A stretch of 64,000 nucleotides of DNA from UBA6170 sp034429975 (GTDB taxonomy: Bacteria; Chloroflexota; Anaerolineae; Anaerolineales; Anaerolineaceae): positions 124,001 to 188,000 of the forward strand of contig DAOUFM010000146.1 in the NCBI GenBank assembly GCA_034429975.1, given 5' to 3'. Below are positions 6,770 to 16,177 of this stretch, piece by piece. Positions within the stretch are counted from its first letter, which is position 1. Every line of letters starts with the position of its first letter. The translations under genes were made by a program, and so were the position numbers. The notes beneath the pieces are model-generated. The model was given only the letters and a program-made list of their open reading frames with translations. It was not told the DNA's origin and did not search any database.

Positions 6770-9286
6770 ATGAATAATGATGATGGAAAATTAAATTTAC
6801 AGGAAAACCCTGAAAAGGAAAGTGAGAATGCTCCACAGATAAAGGAAATTCAAAGTGATGATTTAAACTCAGCATTTGTTGAATTACCTGCAATAATTCC
6901 TATTTTACCTTTACGCGGACTGGTTGTTTATCCGTTTACTGCAGTTCCATTAACGGTTGGACAACCAAGGTCTATAAAACTTGTAGACGAAGTGATGTCT
7001 TCAGACCGGCTTATTGGTTTAGTTGCTACAAAAACGCCGGATATTGAAAACCCTGGGCCAGATGATTTGTTCACAATCGGTACTGCAGCCACCATTCACA
7101 GAATGTTTCGCGCTCCGGATGGCACAATCAGGCTGGTAATTCAAGGAATATCTCGTTTTAAGATTAGCGAATTTGTTCAGCAAGACCCATACCTAACAGC
7201 AAAGATACTCCCTGATCCAGAGAAAAAGGAAGATACCCTTGAAGAAGAAGCCATTGCGCGAAATGTAAGAGATCAATTCCAGCATATCGCCGAAATGATT
7301 CCATCTATTCCAGCAGAATTAGTTGGATCCATTGTCTCTATTCAAGATCCCCTCCAGACTGCTTATACAATTGCCAATTTTCAAAGAATGGAGTTAGAAG
7401 AAGGACAAAAACTATTGGAGTTTGATACTGCCTTAGAGAAACTAAAAGCTCTTGTCGCAATTTTATTAAGAGAAAGTGAAGTTCTCGAGCTAGGTCAAAA
7501 AATTCAAAATGAAGCCCGTGAAGAAATTGACAAGGTTCAAAGGGAGTATTTCTTAAGGGAACAACTTAAAGCTATTCAAAAAGAACTAGGAGAAGGCGAC
7601 GAACAAACTGCCGACATAGAAGATTTCAGGTCAAAAATCAATGCAGCACTCATGCCCGAAGAAGCAGAAAAACTCGCCAAAAGAGAACTAGACAGATTAT
7701 CCCGCTTACCAACAGCAGCAGCGGAGTATGGCGTCATTCGAACATTTTTGGAGTGGCTGGTAAGTTTACCTTGGTCTAAAAGCTCAGTTGATAATTTGGA
7801 TATTAAACACGCCAGAGAAATCCTGGATAAAGACCATTACGGATTAGAGGATGTGAAAGAAAGAATTATTGAATTTTTGGCGGTTCGAAAACTTCACAAA
7901 GAACGAAATCTTGAAGAAATTGAACAACAAGTTGATGAAATCCGAAAAGACCGGGAAGGTGTGATTTTGTGTTTTGTTGGCCCGCCTGGAGTTGGGAAGA
8001 CGTCACTTGGGAAATCAATCGCATCGGCGCTTGGACGGAAATTTATTCGGCTTTCATTGGGGGGGGTTCGGGATGAAGCTGAAATTAGGGGTCATCGACG
8101 GACATACATTGGCGCTATGCCAGGAAGGATCATCCAATCCATTCGGAGAGTGGAATCCAAAAACCCTGTTTTTATGCTCGATGAAATTGACAAACTTGGC
8201 GCGGATTTTCGCGGTGATCCAGCATCTGCGCTTCTTGAGGTGCTTGACCCGGAACAAAACAATGAATTTAGAGACAACTATTTAGAGGTCGCCTTTGATT
8301 TGTCACAAGTAATGTTTATTACAACAGCCAATCAATTAGAAACAATTCCTGCTCCCCTTTTGGATAGGATGGAAGTTATCTTTTTGTCGGGTTATACTGA
8401 AAATGAGAAAATAAACATCGCTCAAAAATATCTCATTCCCCGTCAACTGCGGGAAAATAGTCTTTTGCCAAATGAAATAGTTTTTTCAGATGATTCAGTA
8501 AAGTCAATTATCAGATCTTATACGAAAGAGGCTGGTGTACGTAATCTCGAAAGAGAAATTGGCAATATCAGCAGAAAAATTGCAACAAAAATCACTGAAG
8601 GCGAAAAAGAACCAGTTGAAATAACACCTCAAAAAGTTCGTGATCTACTTGGAAGACCGAAGTTTCTTGAAACAGAAGAGATGATTCGCAGAACCTCTTT
8701 TCCAGGAGTCGCGACAGGTATGGCATGGACACCTTTTGGGGGGGTTATTTTGTTTATTGAAGCAACGAAAATGGCTGGCTCGAAATCATTTACCATTACA
8801 GGTTCAATAGGAAAAGTGATGCAGGAATCCGCTCAGATTGCCTTATCCTTGCTCCGAAGTAAGGCTGAAGAATTGAATATTGATCCTGAGTTATTTCAAA
8901 AAAATGAAATCCATTTACACGTTCCGGCTGGCGCGCAACCTAAAGATGGTCCATCTGCCGGCGTTACCATGTTCACCGCCCTGGCGTCATTATTTACCAA
9001 TCGACTGGTTAAACCTGATTTAGCCATGACAGGTGAAATATCCTTAAAAGGACAAGTGTTGCCTGTCGGAGGAATTAAGGAAAAAGTTATAGCAGCTCAT
9101 CGTTTAAATATCAAAACGATCTTGCTCCCGAAAATGAACGAGTTGGATTATGAAGATATTCCTGATGAAGTAAAAAAATCAGTCAAATTTATTTTTGTTG
9201 ATACAATCGATGATGTTTTAAATGCTGCTTTAGAAAAAGAAACCACACCAAAAAGAACTAAGAAAAAACAAGAATCTAGGAATTAA
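6770..9286 (+). CDS. lon: ATP-dependent protease Lon
   Basis: An 838-residue, full-length LonA. It has an N-terminal substrate domain (about 40-235, IPILPLRGLVVYP), a coiled linker, an AAA+ domain with Walker A GPPGVGKT at 404-411 and Walker B VFMLDEIDK, and a C-terminal peptidase with the catalytic dyad S729 (PKDGPSAG) and K772 (KEKVIAAH). The 43-residue Ser-Lys distance equals that of E. coli Lon. It degrades misfolded and regulatory proteins in the cytosol. It follows hsp20, and the PHP-domain gene begins one base after its stop, so it is part of a longer operon. Confidence 0.97.
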   Translation: MNNDDGKLNLQENPEKESENAPQIKEIQSDDLNSAFVELPAIIPILPLRGLVVYPFTAVPLTVGQPRSIKLVDEVMSSDRLIGLVATKTPDIENPGPDDLFTIGTAATIHRMFRAPDGTIRLVIQGISRFKISEFVQQDPYLTAKILPDPEKKEDTLEEEAIARNVRDQFQHIAEMIPSIPAELVGSIVSIQDPLQTAYTIANFQRMELEEGQKLLEFDTALEKLKALVAILLRESEVLELGQKIQNEAREEIDKVQREYFLREQLKAIQKELGEGDEQTADIEDFRSKINAALMPEEAEKLAKRELDRLSRLPTAAAEYGVIRTFLEWLVSLPWSKSSVDNLDIKHAREILDKDHYGLEDVKERIIEFLAVRKLHKERNLEEIEQQVDEIRKDREGVILCFVGPPGVGKTSLGKSIASALGRKFIRLSLGGVRDEAEIRGHRRTYIGAMPGRIIQSIRRVESKNPVFMLDEIDKLGADFRGDPASALLEVLDPEQNNEFRDNYLEVAFDLSQVMFITTANQLETIPAPLLDRMEVIFLSGYTENEKINIAQKYLIPRQLRENSLLPNEIVFSDDSVKSIIRSYTKEAGVRNLEREIGNISRKIATKITEGEKEPVEITPQKVRDLLGRPKFLETEEMIRRTSFPGVATGMAWTPFGGVILFIEATKMAGSKSFTITGSIGKVMQESAQIALSLLRSKAEELNIDPELFQKNEIHLHVPAGAQPKDGPSAGVTMFTALASLFTNRLVKPDLAMTGEISLKGQVLPVGGIKEKVIAAHRLNIKTILLPKMNELDYEDIPDEVKKSVKFIFVDTIDDVLNAALEKETTPKRTKKKQESRN

Positions 9287-9287
9287 T

Positions 9288-11042
9288 TTGTCAACCAAAA
9301 ATAAAGAAAAAACACTTCACTGGTACAACATTGATTTGCACATTCATACGCCTGCTTCAATGGATTATCAACAACCCGATATTGATATGTTGCAATTATT
9401 AAAGCAAGCTGAAGAAAAAAAGCTCGATATTATTGCCATTACCGACCACAACACAATAGCTGGTTACAAAAAGATGATTGATGAAATCCATCAATTAGAA
9501 GTATTAGAAAAATTAAAAAGGATTCTTCCACCCGAAAAAGTTAGACTAACTGAGTTTAAAAGGCTATTTCAAAAAATCCTAATATTGCCTGGATTTGAAT
9601 TCACAGCCACGTTTGGATTTCATATCCTGGGAATTTTTTCTCCGGAAAAATCAGTTCGAGAGATAGAACATTTACTTCTGTCACTAAAAATTCCCCCGCA
9701 TATATTAGACGATGGAGCACACAATGTGGGTGCAACTTCAGACGTAATTTTGGCTTACCAATTAATCAACGAAGCAGGTGGATTGGTGATCGCCGCACAC
9801 GCAAATTCTTCAAATGGCGTAGCAATGCGGGGGTTTAACTTTGGTGGACAGACAAAAATCGCATATACGCAGAACGAAAATCTACATGCTTTAGAGGTAA
9901 CCGATCTTGATCAGACAGGAAACCGGTCAACTGCCCATTTTTTCAATGGTACCAAACCAGAATATCCCAGAAGAATGCATTGTATTCAAGGATCAGATGC
10001 ACATCGTTTATTAATAGATCCTTCCAGAAAGAAAAACCTTGGGTTGGGAGATCGTACTACAGAAGTTTTGCTTTCAGAGAAATCTTTTCAAGCGATTTTA
10101 CAAGTTCTAAAAGGAAATGATTTTTCTAGAACGAGACCACGAAAAGAGATCTCTGAACCAGAATCGAGTTTCTTGAATGTCGCTTTAGATGAAGGACCAA
10201 ATATTATTCAGGATTTCCATGAAAGTATGACAATTCGTGGTGGAAAATTGTACGCTATTTTATCGGATATTTGTGCATTTATGAATACAAACGGGGGTAC
10301 ATTATATATTGGCTTAGGTGCTGATAAAAAAAGTTTACCGTTAGGAATTGAAGAAACTGAAAAAAATATTAAAGTAATCGAAAATGAAATTTCAAATCGT
10401 ATCAGTCCTCCTATTCAATGCGAATTTGATATACAGGAATTCAAAAAGAAAAAAATCATCCGGATCCTAATTCCTAGAGGAGATGATCCACCTTATGCTC
10501 TTGATGACTACAAAATATATATTCGAGAGGAAAGTGAAACAAATCTCGCAGTGCGCGATGAAATCGTAGGCTTGGTTCTAAGGGGCAAAAAACGCAATTT
10601 AACGCAGATAGCAACGAATATCGAGGAAAAGCTCGAACTATCCAATGAATCACCCCAAATTCAAGAAGAAACTATATCTCCAATTGAACCAAAAACCGGA
10701 ATTGAATTATTTTTCCCTGAAGAAAGAAAAGGGCTTCTCTACTTTGCCATCAAAGATTTGCGAAATGGTAATATCGTCACGAACGTGACAGAAAAGTCAG
10801 CTAGAAGATTATGGCAATATGCAATCCGCAGTTTTATCGATAAAAAAGACAACCAAATCAACCCAGGTACGAAGTGGTTTGGAAATTATGGATTGCTTAG
10901 AAAATATAAAATCCACAACATATCAAATTATGATTTTATTTACCGGGACGACAATAATTTGCGTTTCTTCTATGGCGTAAACACCAATGGGCTGCATGGA
11001 GATTGGAAAACAATAGCGGGAGAACTGGACGATGAAGAATAG
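9288..11042 (+). CDS. PHP phosphoesterase / AlbA-type DNA-binding fusion protein
   Basis: A 584-residue fusion. Residues 12-280 form a PHP (polymerase and histidinol phosphatase) metal site: DLHIHTPAS, AITDHNT, GGLVIAAHANSS and CIQGSDAHRL. Residues about 285-440 resemble the AlbA_2 domain (formerly AAA_4) of Schlafen-like regulators: ESMTIRGGKLYAILSDICAFM, then NTNGGTLYIGLGAD and KIYIREESETNLAVRDEI. The last 120 residues are an unassigned domain (RLWQYAIRSF, FGNYGLLRKYK). A likely role is a nucleic-acid-linked phosphoesterase; this is inference. The TTG start follows AGGAATTAAT. The end overlaps moaB by 11 bases. Confidence 0.75.
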   Translation: MSTKNKEKTLHWYNIDLHIHTPASMDYQQPDIDMLQLLKQAEEKKLDIIAITDHNTIAGYKKMIDEIHQLEVLEKLKRILPPEKVRLTEFKRLFQKILILPGFEFTATFGFHILGIFSPEKSVREIEHLLLSLKIPPHILDDGAHNVGATSDVILAYQLINEAGGLVIAAHANSSNGVAMRGFNFGGQTKIAYTQNENLHALEVTDLDQTGNRSTAHFFNGTKPEYPRRMHCIQGSDAHRLLIDPSRKKNLGLGDRTTEVLLSEKSFQAILQVLKGNDFSRTRPRKEISEPESSFLNVALDEGPNIIQDFHESMTIRGGKLYAILSDICAFMNTNGGTLYIGLGADKKSLPLGIEETEKNIKVIENEISNRISPPIQCEFDIQEFKKKKIIRILIPRGDDPPYALDDYKIYIREESETNLAVRDEIVGLVLRGKKRNLTQIATNIEEKLELSNESPQIQEETISPIEPKTGIELFFPEERKGLLYFAIKDLRNGNIVTNVTEKSARRLWQYAIRSFIDKKDNQINPGTKWFGNYGLLRKYKIHNISNYDFIYRDDNNLRFFYGVNTNGLHGDWKTIAGELDDEE

Positions 11043-11532
11043 CCAGATATCTGTCGGGGTCTTGACTGTTTCAGATCGATCTGCTCGTAATGAACGTAAA
11101 GATTTATCCGGGCCTGAGATTATTAATTTCCTCGAAGCGAATGAATTTAATGCTATCCGCTACCAAATTGTTCCTGATGAAAAAAAAGCGATTACCGATG
11201 CATACTCTACCTGGGAGAAGGATCAGGTCAACGTAATTTTTACTACCGGTGGTACTGGTTTTGCTCCTAGAGATATCACTCCAGAAGCTACCCTATCATT
11301 TATCGAAAAAGAAGCTCCTGGGATTTCAGAGTATTTACGGTTTAAAAGTTTTTCTGTTACCCCTCATGCCAGTCTTTCCCGTGGAATTTCCGGCATTAAG
11401 GGGAAAACTTTAATTATCAATTTGCCGGGTAGCCCCAAGGCATCTTTAGAATGCATGCAGTATCTTCTCCCCATTCTGCCACACGCCGTTGAGTTGTTGA
11501 TTGAAGCGCCAGATTCTGAAATAAATCATTAG
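11032..11532 (+). CDS. moaB: MoaB/Mog family molybdopterin biosynthesis protein
   Basis: A 166-residue single-domain MoaB/MogA-fold protein. It shows GVLTVSDRSARNERKDLSGP at the N-terminus, the signature TTGGTGFAPRDITPEAT near residues 80-96, and LIINLPGSPKASLE near 125-138. Family members adenylylate molybdopterin before molybdenum insertion (Mog) or have an unclear role (MoaB). No other moa/moe gene is in the window, so its place behind lon and the PHP fusion is not explained by pathway. It overlaps the PHP gene by 11 bases and ends the plus-strand operon. Confidence 0.9.
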   Translation: MKNSQISVGVLTVSDRSARNERKDLSGPEIINFLEANEFNAIRYQIVPDEKKAITDAYSTWEKDQVNVIFTTGGTGFAPRDITPEATLSFIEKEAPGISEYLRFKSFSVTPHASLSRGISGIKGKTLIINLPGSPKASLECMQYLLPILPHAVELLIEAPDSEINH

Positions 11533-11560
11533 TCATTGGTGGATGAAAGTAAATCTGATT

Positions 11561-12844
11561 CTAAATAATGGTTTCTAATTTTGCTGAAATACTATCTCCA
11601 AAATTAATATCAATATCAGAAACCACTGAGTTGCCTAAATTCTTTTTTTTGAAGTTATTCGTCAGGAACGAATCTTTATTAATATGCACCAATATTGGTT
11701 TAAGTTTCCTTCTCATCAGGATTTCCATACAAACCTGAAGATCGGAAATATCTGAAGCAGAAACGATAATCACCGTGCTGCCCCGAACAATTTGGTTTCC
11801 AATAGATTCAACTACCTCAACAATTTTTTTTAATCCTTTCCCTTCAAAATAAGTCATCGTATCCAGGATTTTACCAAGCTGCCGGATACCTTTTTCGGCA
11901 GGGATCATCGATAATATTGAATCAGCACATGCCATGCCAACAGCTTTTTCGATATCAATGAAATATGAAGCTAGTGAAGCAGCAATACTAATCGCATATT
12001 CAAATGTATCTTTTGGCAATTGATATTTAGATTTCTTTTTAATTTCCCAAAAAATATCGTTAAAAGATAATTCCTGGATTTCTTCTTGTTGAAAATTGTC
12101 TTCCTTGTTACCATCGATAATGATCCATATATCTGCTTGAGGATCCTGGTCAAATTCTTTCACCATGAATCTGTTCTTTTTTGCACTGGTCTTCCAATGA
12201 ATCCGACTTAACGGGTCACCGGGTTGATATTCCCGGACACCAGATGCAAAAGCAGTAGCTTCCAGGCTTTTTTGTCGAATGGAGCGACCACCCTGAATAT
12301 AACCAGGAGGTTGCACAAATTTTCGTAATTTCTCAAAATAAGGAAAAACGATTAATCTGTCGTGGTCTGGGATTATTTTTTCTGAACTAAACATTCCAAA
12401 TATATCTCCAGACCTAAGTCGAGTTGGTCCTAATTGAAATGCCCCCCGTCTTGTAAGGATTGTTCTTGAATTGTAAAATCGATTTTCCTTTCCCTGTAAT
12501 CCGGATATAATCTTTGAACCCGGCGAGCCTGGCAGATTGCTTAAATCCTCAATTTCTACCCAAAGCCTTGAAAAACGAATTGGGTTAACAATTTCATATT
12601 CTTCCTCAAAAACATTTCCAACTTGTAGTCTTAGAAGCCTTTGTTTTCGATTAATTGTTAGTTTTTTTATTGAAATAAAGGTCCAAAACCAATTAACAAT
12701 TAAAAATAATCCTCCTAAAAATGCTAAGCGTATAAACATATCCTCTGCATGCGGGGTATATGAAAAGCGCCTGGTAAACCAGATCATCATGATTGAAAAG
12801 AAGATCAAAGCGATTAAAACCCAAAAAGATTTTTTTGTTCGCAT
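11561..12844 (-). CDS. DUF58 domain protein
   Basis: A 427-residue protein. It has two N-terminal membrane segments (about 7-25 and 33-58), then a beta-rich region, and the DUF58 signature GVREYQPGDPLSRIHWKTSA near residues 198-217 followed by ADIWIIIDG, a von Willebrand A-like core. DUF58 proteins are nearly always encoded beside MoxR ATPases, as here (6-base gap), and are thought to be their membrane-bound partners. It is the last gene of the six-gene minus operon. The transglutaminase gene that often follows is missing. Confidence 0.88.
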   Translation of the reverse strand: MRTKKSFWVLIALIFFSIMMIWFTRRFSYTPHAEDMFIRLAFLGGLFLIVNWFWTFISIKKLTINRKQRLLRLQVGNVFEEEYEIVNPIRFSRLWVEIEDLSNLPGSPGSKIISGLQGKENRFYNSRTILTRRGAFQLGPTRLRSGDIFGMFSSEKIIPDHDRLIVFPYFEKLRKFVQPPGYIQGGRSIRQKSLEATAFASGVREYQPGDPLSRIHWKTSAKKNRFMVKEFDQDPQADIWIIIDGNKEDNFQQEEIQELSFNDIFWEIKKKSKYQLPKDTFEYAISIAASLASYFIDIEKAVGMACADSILSMIPAEKGIRQLGKILDTMTYFEGKGLKKIVEVVESIGNQIVRGSTVIIVSASDISDLQVCMEILMRRKLKPILVHINKDSFLTNNFKKKNLGNSVVSDIDINFGDSISAKLETII

Positions 12845-12850
12845 TCTCTT

Positions 12851-13816
12851 TTAATTTCCTCGATAATCACCACCGGGCACATGTACCTGCTGAAGAACTT
12901 CATTGATGATCAGATTTGGTGAGAGATTTTTTAAACGTGCAGACGGATTAATAATCATGCGATGACCTAAAATGAATTTCGATAAAGCTTTTACATCATC
13001 CGGCAATACATAATCTCTACCCAAAGAAGCGGCTCTTGCCTGGCTAGCCCGGTAAAGACCCAGACCACCTCTCGGGCTAACGCCTAAATAAACATCATTA
13101 TGATCTCTGGTAGCTCGCACAAGTTCAACAATATATCTTTTTACTGGCATTGAAACATATATCTGCTTAATTAATTCTTGCATGGTGATAATTTCTGCAC
13201 TGGAAACAACATAGGAAATATTGTCAATTGGATGCTTTAAATGCTGTAATTCCATGATCTTAATTTCATCCCCAAATGATGGGTAACCAACTTTTATCTT
13301 CATCAGGAAGCGATCTAACTGCGCTTCAGGAAGTGGAAAAGTGCCTTCGTATTCTATTGGATTCTGGGTTGCAAGCACCATAAACGGCGATGGGAGTTTA
13401 TGAGTAACTCCATCTACAGTCACTTGTCGTTCTTCCATCGATTCCAACAATGCAGATTGAGTTTTGGGAGTAGCCCGATTAATTTCATCGGCTAAAACAA
13501 TCTGAGAAATAATCGGGCCAGGTCTAAATTCAAATTCCCTATTATTCTGGTTATAAATCGAAACTCCGGTAACATCACTGGGCAGCATATCCGGTGTAAA
13601 TTGGATCCGGTTAAAGGAACAACCTAAGGATTTTGCCAAACTCTTTGCTAAAACTGTTTTTCCCACACCCGGAACATCATCAATTAAGAGATGACCTTGA
13701 CTCAACAATGTGATAATCACTAAATCAAGCACATCATCTTTTCCAACAATTACAGTCTTTAAATTTGTTAATAATTTTAAATAAAAATTATTTACCTCTG
13801 TAGATAACCCATCCAT
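12851..13816 (-). CDS. MoxR family AAA+ ATPase
   Basis: A 321-residue MoxR ATPase. Walker A is GVGKTVLAKSL, Walker B and sensor are VLADEINRATPKTQSALLE, followed by ESMEERQVTVDG, ATQNPIEYEGTFPLPEAQLDRF and an arginine-rich C-terminal lid. MoxR proteins act as chaperone-like ATPases that mature or activate partner complexes, commonly through a DUF58 or VWA protein. I chose the ATG at 13816 because it has an AGGAG site six bases ahead; a TTG at 13843 would add nine residues. It is followed by DUF58 and preceded by the YfhO-like genes. Confidence 0.93.
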   Translation of the reverse strand: MDGLSTEVNNFYLKLLTNLKTVIVGKDDVLDLVIITLLSQGHLLIDDVPGVGKTVLAKSLAKSLGCSFNRIQFTPDMLPSDVTGVSIYNQNNREFEFRPGPIISQIVLADEINRATPKTQSALLESMEERQVTVDGVTHKLPSPFMVLATQNPIEYEGTFPLPEAQLDRFLMKIKVGYPSFGDEIKIMELQHLKHPIDNISYVVSSAEIITMQELIKQIYVSMPVKRYIVELVRATRDHNDVYLGVSPRGGLGLYRASQARAASLGRDYVLPDDVKALSKFILGHRMIINPSARLKNLSPNLIINEVLQQVHVPGGDYRGN

Positions 13817-13846
13817 TCCAACTCCTGCTTTTTCTAAAGGCAAGGT

Positions 13847-16177
13847 TTATGCCTTCGGTCTTTTTCGAAGGTGAAAATAAATATTCAAACTAATCAATAA
13901 TAATATACCAGTAACTGATCCAAGAATTCCTAAACGTAACGAAACAGGTTTAAATTGTAAAACAATTTCATGTTCTCCTGCCGGCACATACAGCCCCTGA
14001 AACAAAAAATCGGCTTTATTTATCGGAATATTTCTTTCATTATCTAATGTAGCTTGCCACCCAGAGTAATCATTTTGCCGAACCACGATCCACCCTGGTT
14101 CAGCAGCGGAATATTTAATCAGTAACAAATCAGGATTCAGATATTGATATTCCAAATACTCTGGTTTTATTGATGAGCTATTAATATTATCCTTTGATAA
14201 TGATCCTTCTTCTAATATTAGGCAGCGACTATCAGGACTTACTTCTTCTAACAAGAGCAAGTTGTTGAGTGCCTGGTCCTGATTTACAAATAACCTACAA
14301 CCATACCATTGGACTATTCCTTTGGAAGGGATTTGTGCTTTATATACAGAAGAAGGTACAGATGGTGAAAGCTTAATGATTGTGTCAACCCCGATCATAG
14401 ACAAAATATTTTTCAGTTGAGCAGATGACAAATGATTTAGCCATTCCCAAAAAATTGAAAATCTTTGAGGTTGTAAAGGATCAAAATTATTTATCATCGC
14501 ATAGCGATTATTGAATAAATTTTGATTTGGTAATAATAAAAGATTACCTTCCGTGTAATCAAACAGAGGTTGCAACCGATCTGTTCTAAAAAAAGTATTA
14601 AATTTTAAAAATTCTTCGTCTTCTTGACTGATAAAAACACGATCCAATGCATTAGGTTTGGGGGTTGAATTAATCTCAGCATAATATTTTATGGGTAAAA
14701 AATTCTCAAAAAAGAAATTATGTGGGAGAAGATCAAGAATAATCACCGTCATTAAAACAAATTGAAGCACTAAGCGTTTTATCGATAACTTATCTTTGAA
14801 AAATGTTAATAATCCAAAAAATAATCCCAGAATATTTCCAAATAGAAGACTATTGATCATCGGTTTGGGAAAATTACTTTTGTAAACGGATAAACCTATC
14901 GAAATAGCCAATAACATGCCAAATACTATGATAATAATGATAGTTTTCCGCACGTTATATTTTGAGACGAACCAAAAATCTATTCCGTACGCTATGAATA
15001 ATGAGGTTATAAAAAAGTAATAAATCAGAAGCCTGCTTGGCCCCTGAAATAAATTAAATCCTGGAACGTTACTATACAAAAAAGGGAAAAAGAAAAAGAA
15101 TTTTCCTAAAGCAAAAAATATTGAAAACAACAAAAGAATTCCTAGAAAAATAATGTTATTTTTTTGTTTTTGTTCAATTTCGTGTTTTCTAGTTTTCCAT
15201 AATAAATGCCAGCTAAGAATTATCACAAAAAGAAAGGGGAAAACACCAATATAAATATTTTCTTCCCAAAAATTACCCCCACTTAAAAATCGTCCCTGGT
15301 TCGGGTTTCCCCAGAAATTTCCGTAAATTATCGATATCAATCTTCCTGGCCATAATGAAAAGTTGGTCGCATATTCAAAACCGACTTCGTTGCTTCTTTG
15401 CGACTGTAATAGGAACTCTCCTGTAGGAATAATTTGTATTGCTGAAATTAAGAGAGCTAATACGTTAGCCGCAACATAATATCCAATTTTCGTAATGGTT
15501 TCTCTAAGGTTAAGTAAATCAAAAAATAATAGGAATAAACCACCCAACATGATTGTATAGAATGATGTTTGTGCATGCCCGGCTAAAAGTTGTAATGCTA
15601 TGAAGATCGTTAATTGAGTTATTTCCGCCAAAGGAATTTTTGCTTTTGATATTTTTAATTGGATACACGCATATACAATCCACGGCAACCAGGCAAAAGT
15701 CCAAACCATGCTGATAAAACTTAACCTTGTCAGTATATATCCACAAAAAGAGAAAAAAATCGCTGAGATTAATTGAGCAAATTCACTTTTTCCAAAAGAA
15801 CCGACAATTTTCATGATTCCCAATCCTGCAATGATAAGATGGATTGGGATTAACAACGTCATGACAGTGATTAAGCCTGGTAAATTAAAAAGAAGATAAC
15901 CAATAAATATCAAAACATTCAAAGGATAAAAAACAGCAGATTGATGATTGGCCATGAAAGGCACACCCATCCCATTGTAAGGATTCCATAGTGGAAAATA
16001 ACCACTTAATATGTTGTCATAGAGATATTGATCCCAGGGGATAAACTGTAACGATGCTGTTCCCCAAAAAATCATCTTCCCCTGAAAAATTAAAATCAAA
16101 AATGGCAGAAAAACCAGAAAAATAAAAATAATTTTGATTTTCTTTATAAATAAAAAATCTTTTATCTTCCTATTCAT
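13847..16177 (-). CDS. YfhO-like polytopic membrane protein (copy 2)
   Basis: About 776 residues with roughly 12-14 hydrophobic segments over residues 15-470, then a large extracytoplasmic domain (about 480-745) and a last membrane helix. The N-terminal loop holds FPLWNPYNGMGVPFMANHQS, and the end holds VPAGEHEIVLQF, both hallmarks of the YfhO family (GT-C-like membrane proteins; Bacillus YfhO is tied to lipoteichoic acid glycosylation). The ATG at 16177 overlaps the upstream gene by 8 bases. It is paralogous to the gene at 17732-19822. A glycosyl-transfer or polymer-export role is inference. Confidence 0.75.
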   Translation of the reverse strand: MNRKIKDFLFIKKIKIIFIFLVFLPFLILIFQGKMIFWGTASLQFIPWDQYLYDNILSGYFPLWNPYNGMGVPFMANHQSAVFYPLNVLIFIGYLLFNLPGLITVMTLLIPIHLIIAGLGIMKIVGSFGKSEFAQLISAIFFSFCGYILTRLSFISMVWTFAWLPWIVYACIQLKISKAKIPLAEITQLTIFIALQLLAGHAQTSFYTIMLGGLFLLFFDLLNLRETITKIGYYVAANVLALLISAIQIIPTGEFLLQSQRSNEVGFEYATNFSLWPGRLISIIYGNFWGNPNQGRFLSGGNFWEENIYIGVFPFLFVIILSWHLLWKTRKHEIEQKQKNNIIFLGILLLFSIFFALGKFFFFFPFLYSNVPGFNLFQGPSRLLIYYFFITSLFIAYGIDFWFVSKYNVRKTIIIIIVFGMLLAISIGLSVYKSNFPKPMINSLLFGNILGLFFGLLTFFKDKLSIKRLVLQFVLMTVIILDLLPHNFFFENFLPIKYYAEINSTPKPNALDRVFISQEDEEFLKFNTFFRTDRLQPLFDYTEGNLLLLPNQNLFNNRYAMINNFDPLQPQRFSIFWEWLNHLSSAQLKNILSMIGVDTIIKLSPSVPSSVYKAQIPSKGIVQWYGCRLFVNQDQALNNLLLLEEVSPDSRCLILEEGSLSKDNINSSSIKPEYLEYQYLNPDLLLIKYSAAEPGWIVVRQNDYSGWQATLDNERNIPINKADFLFQGLYVPAGEHEIVLQFKPVSLRLGILGSVTGILLLISLNIYFHLRKRPKA

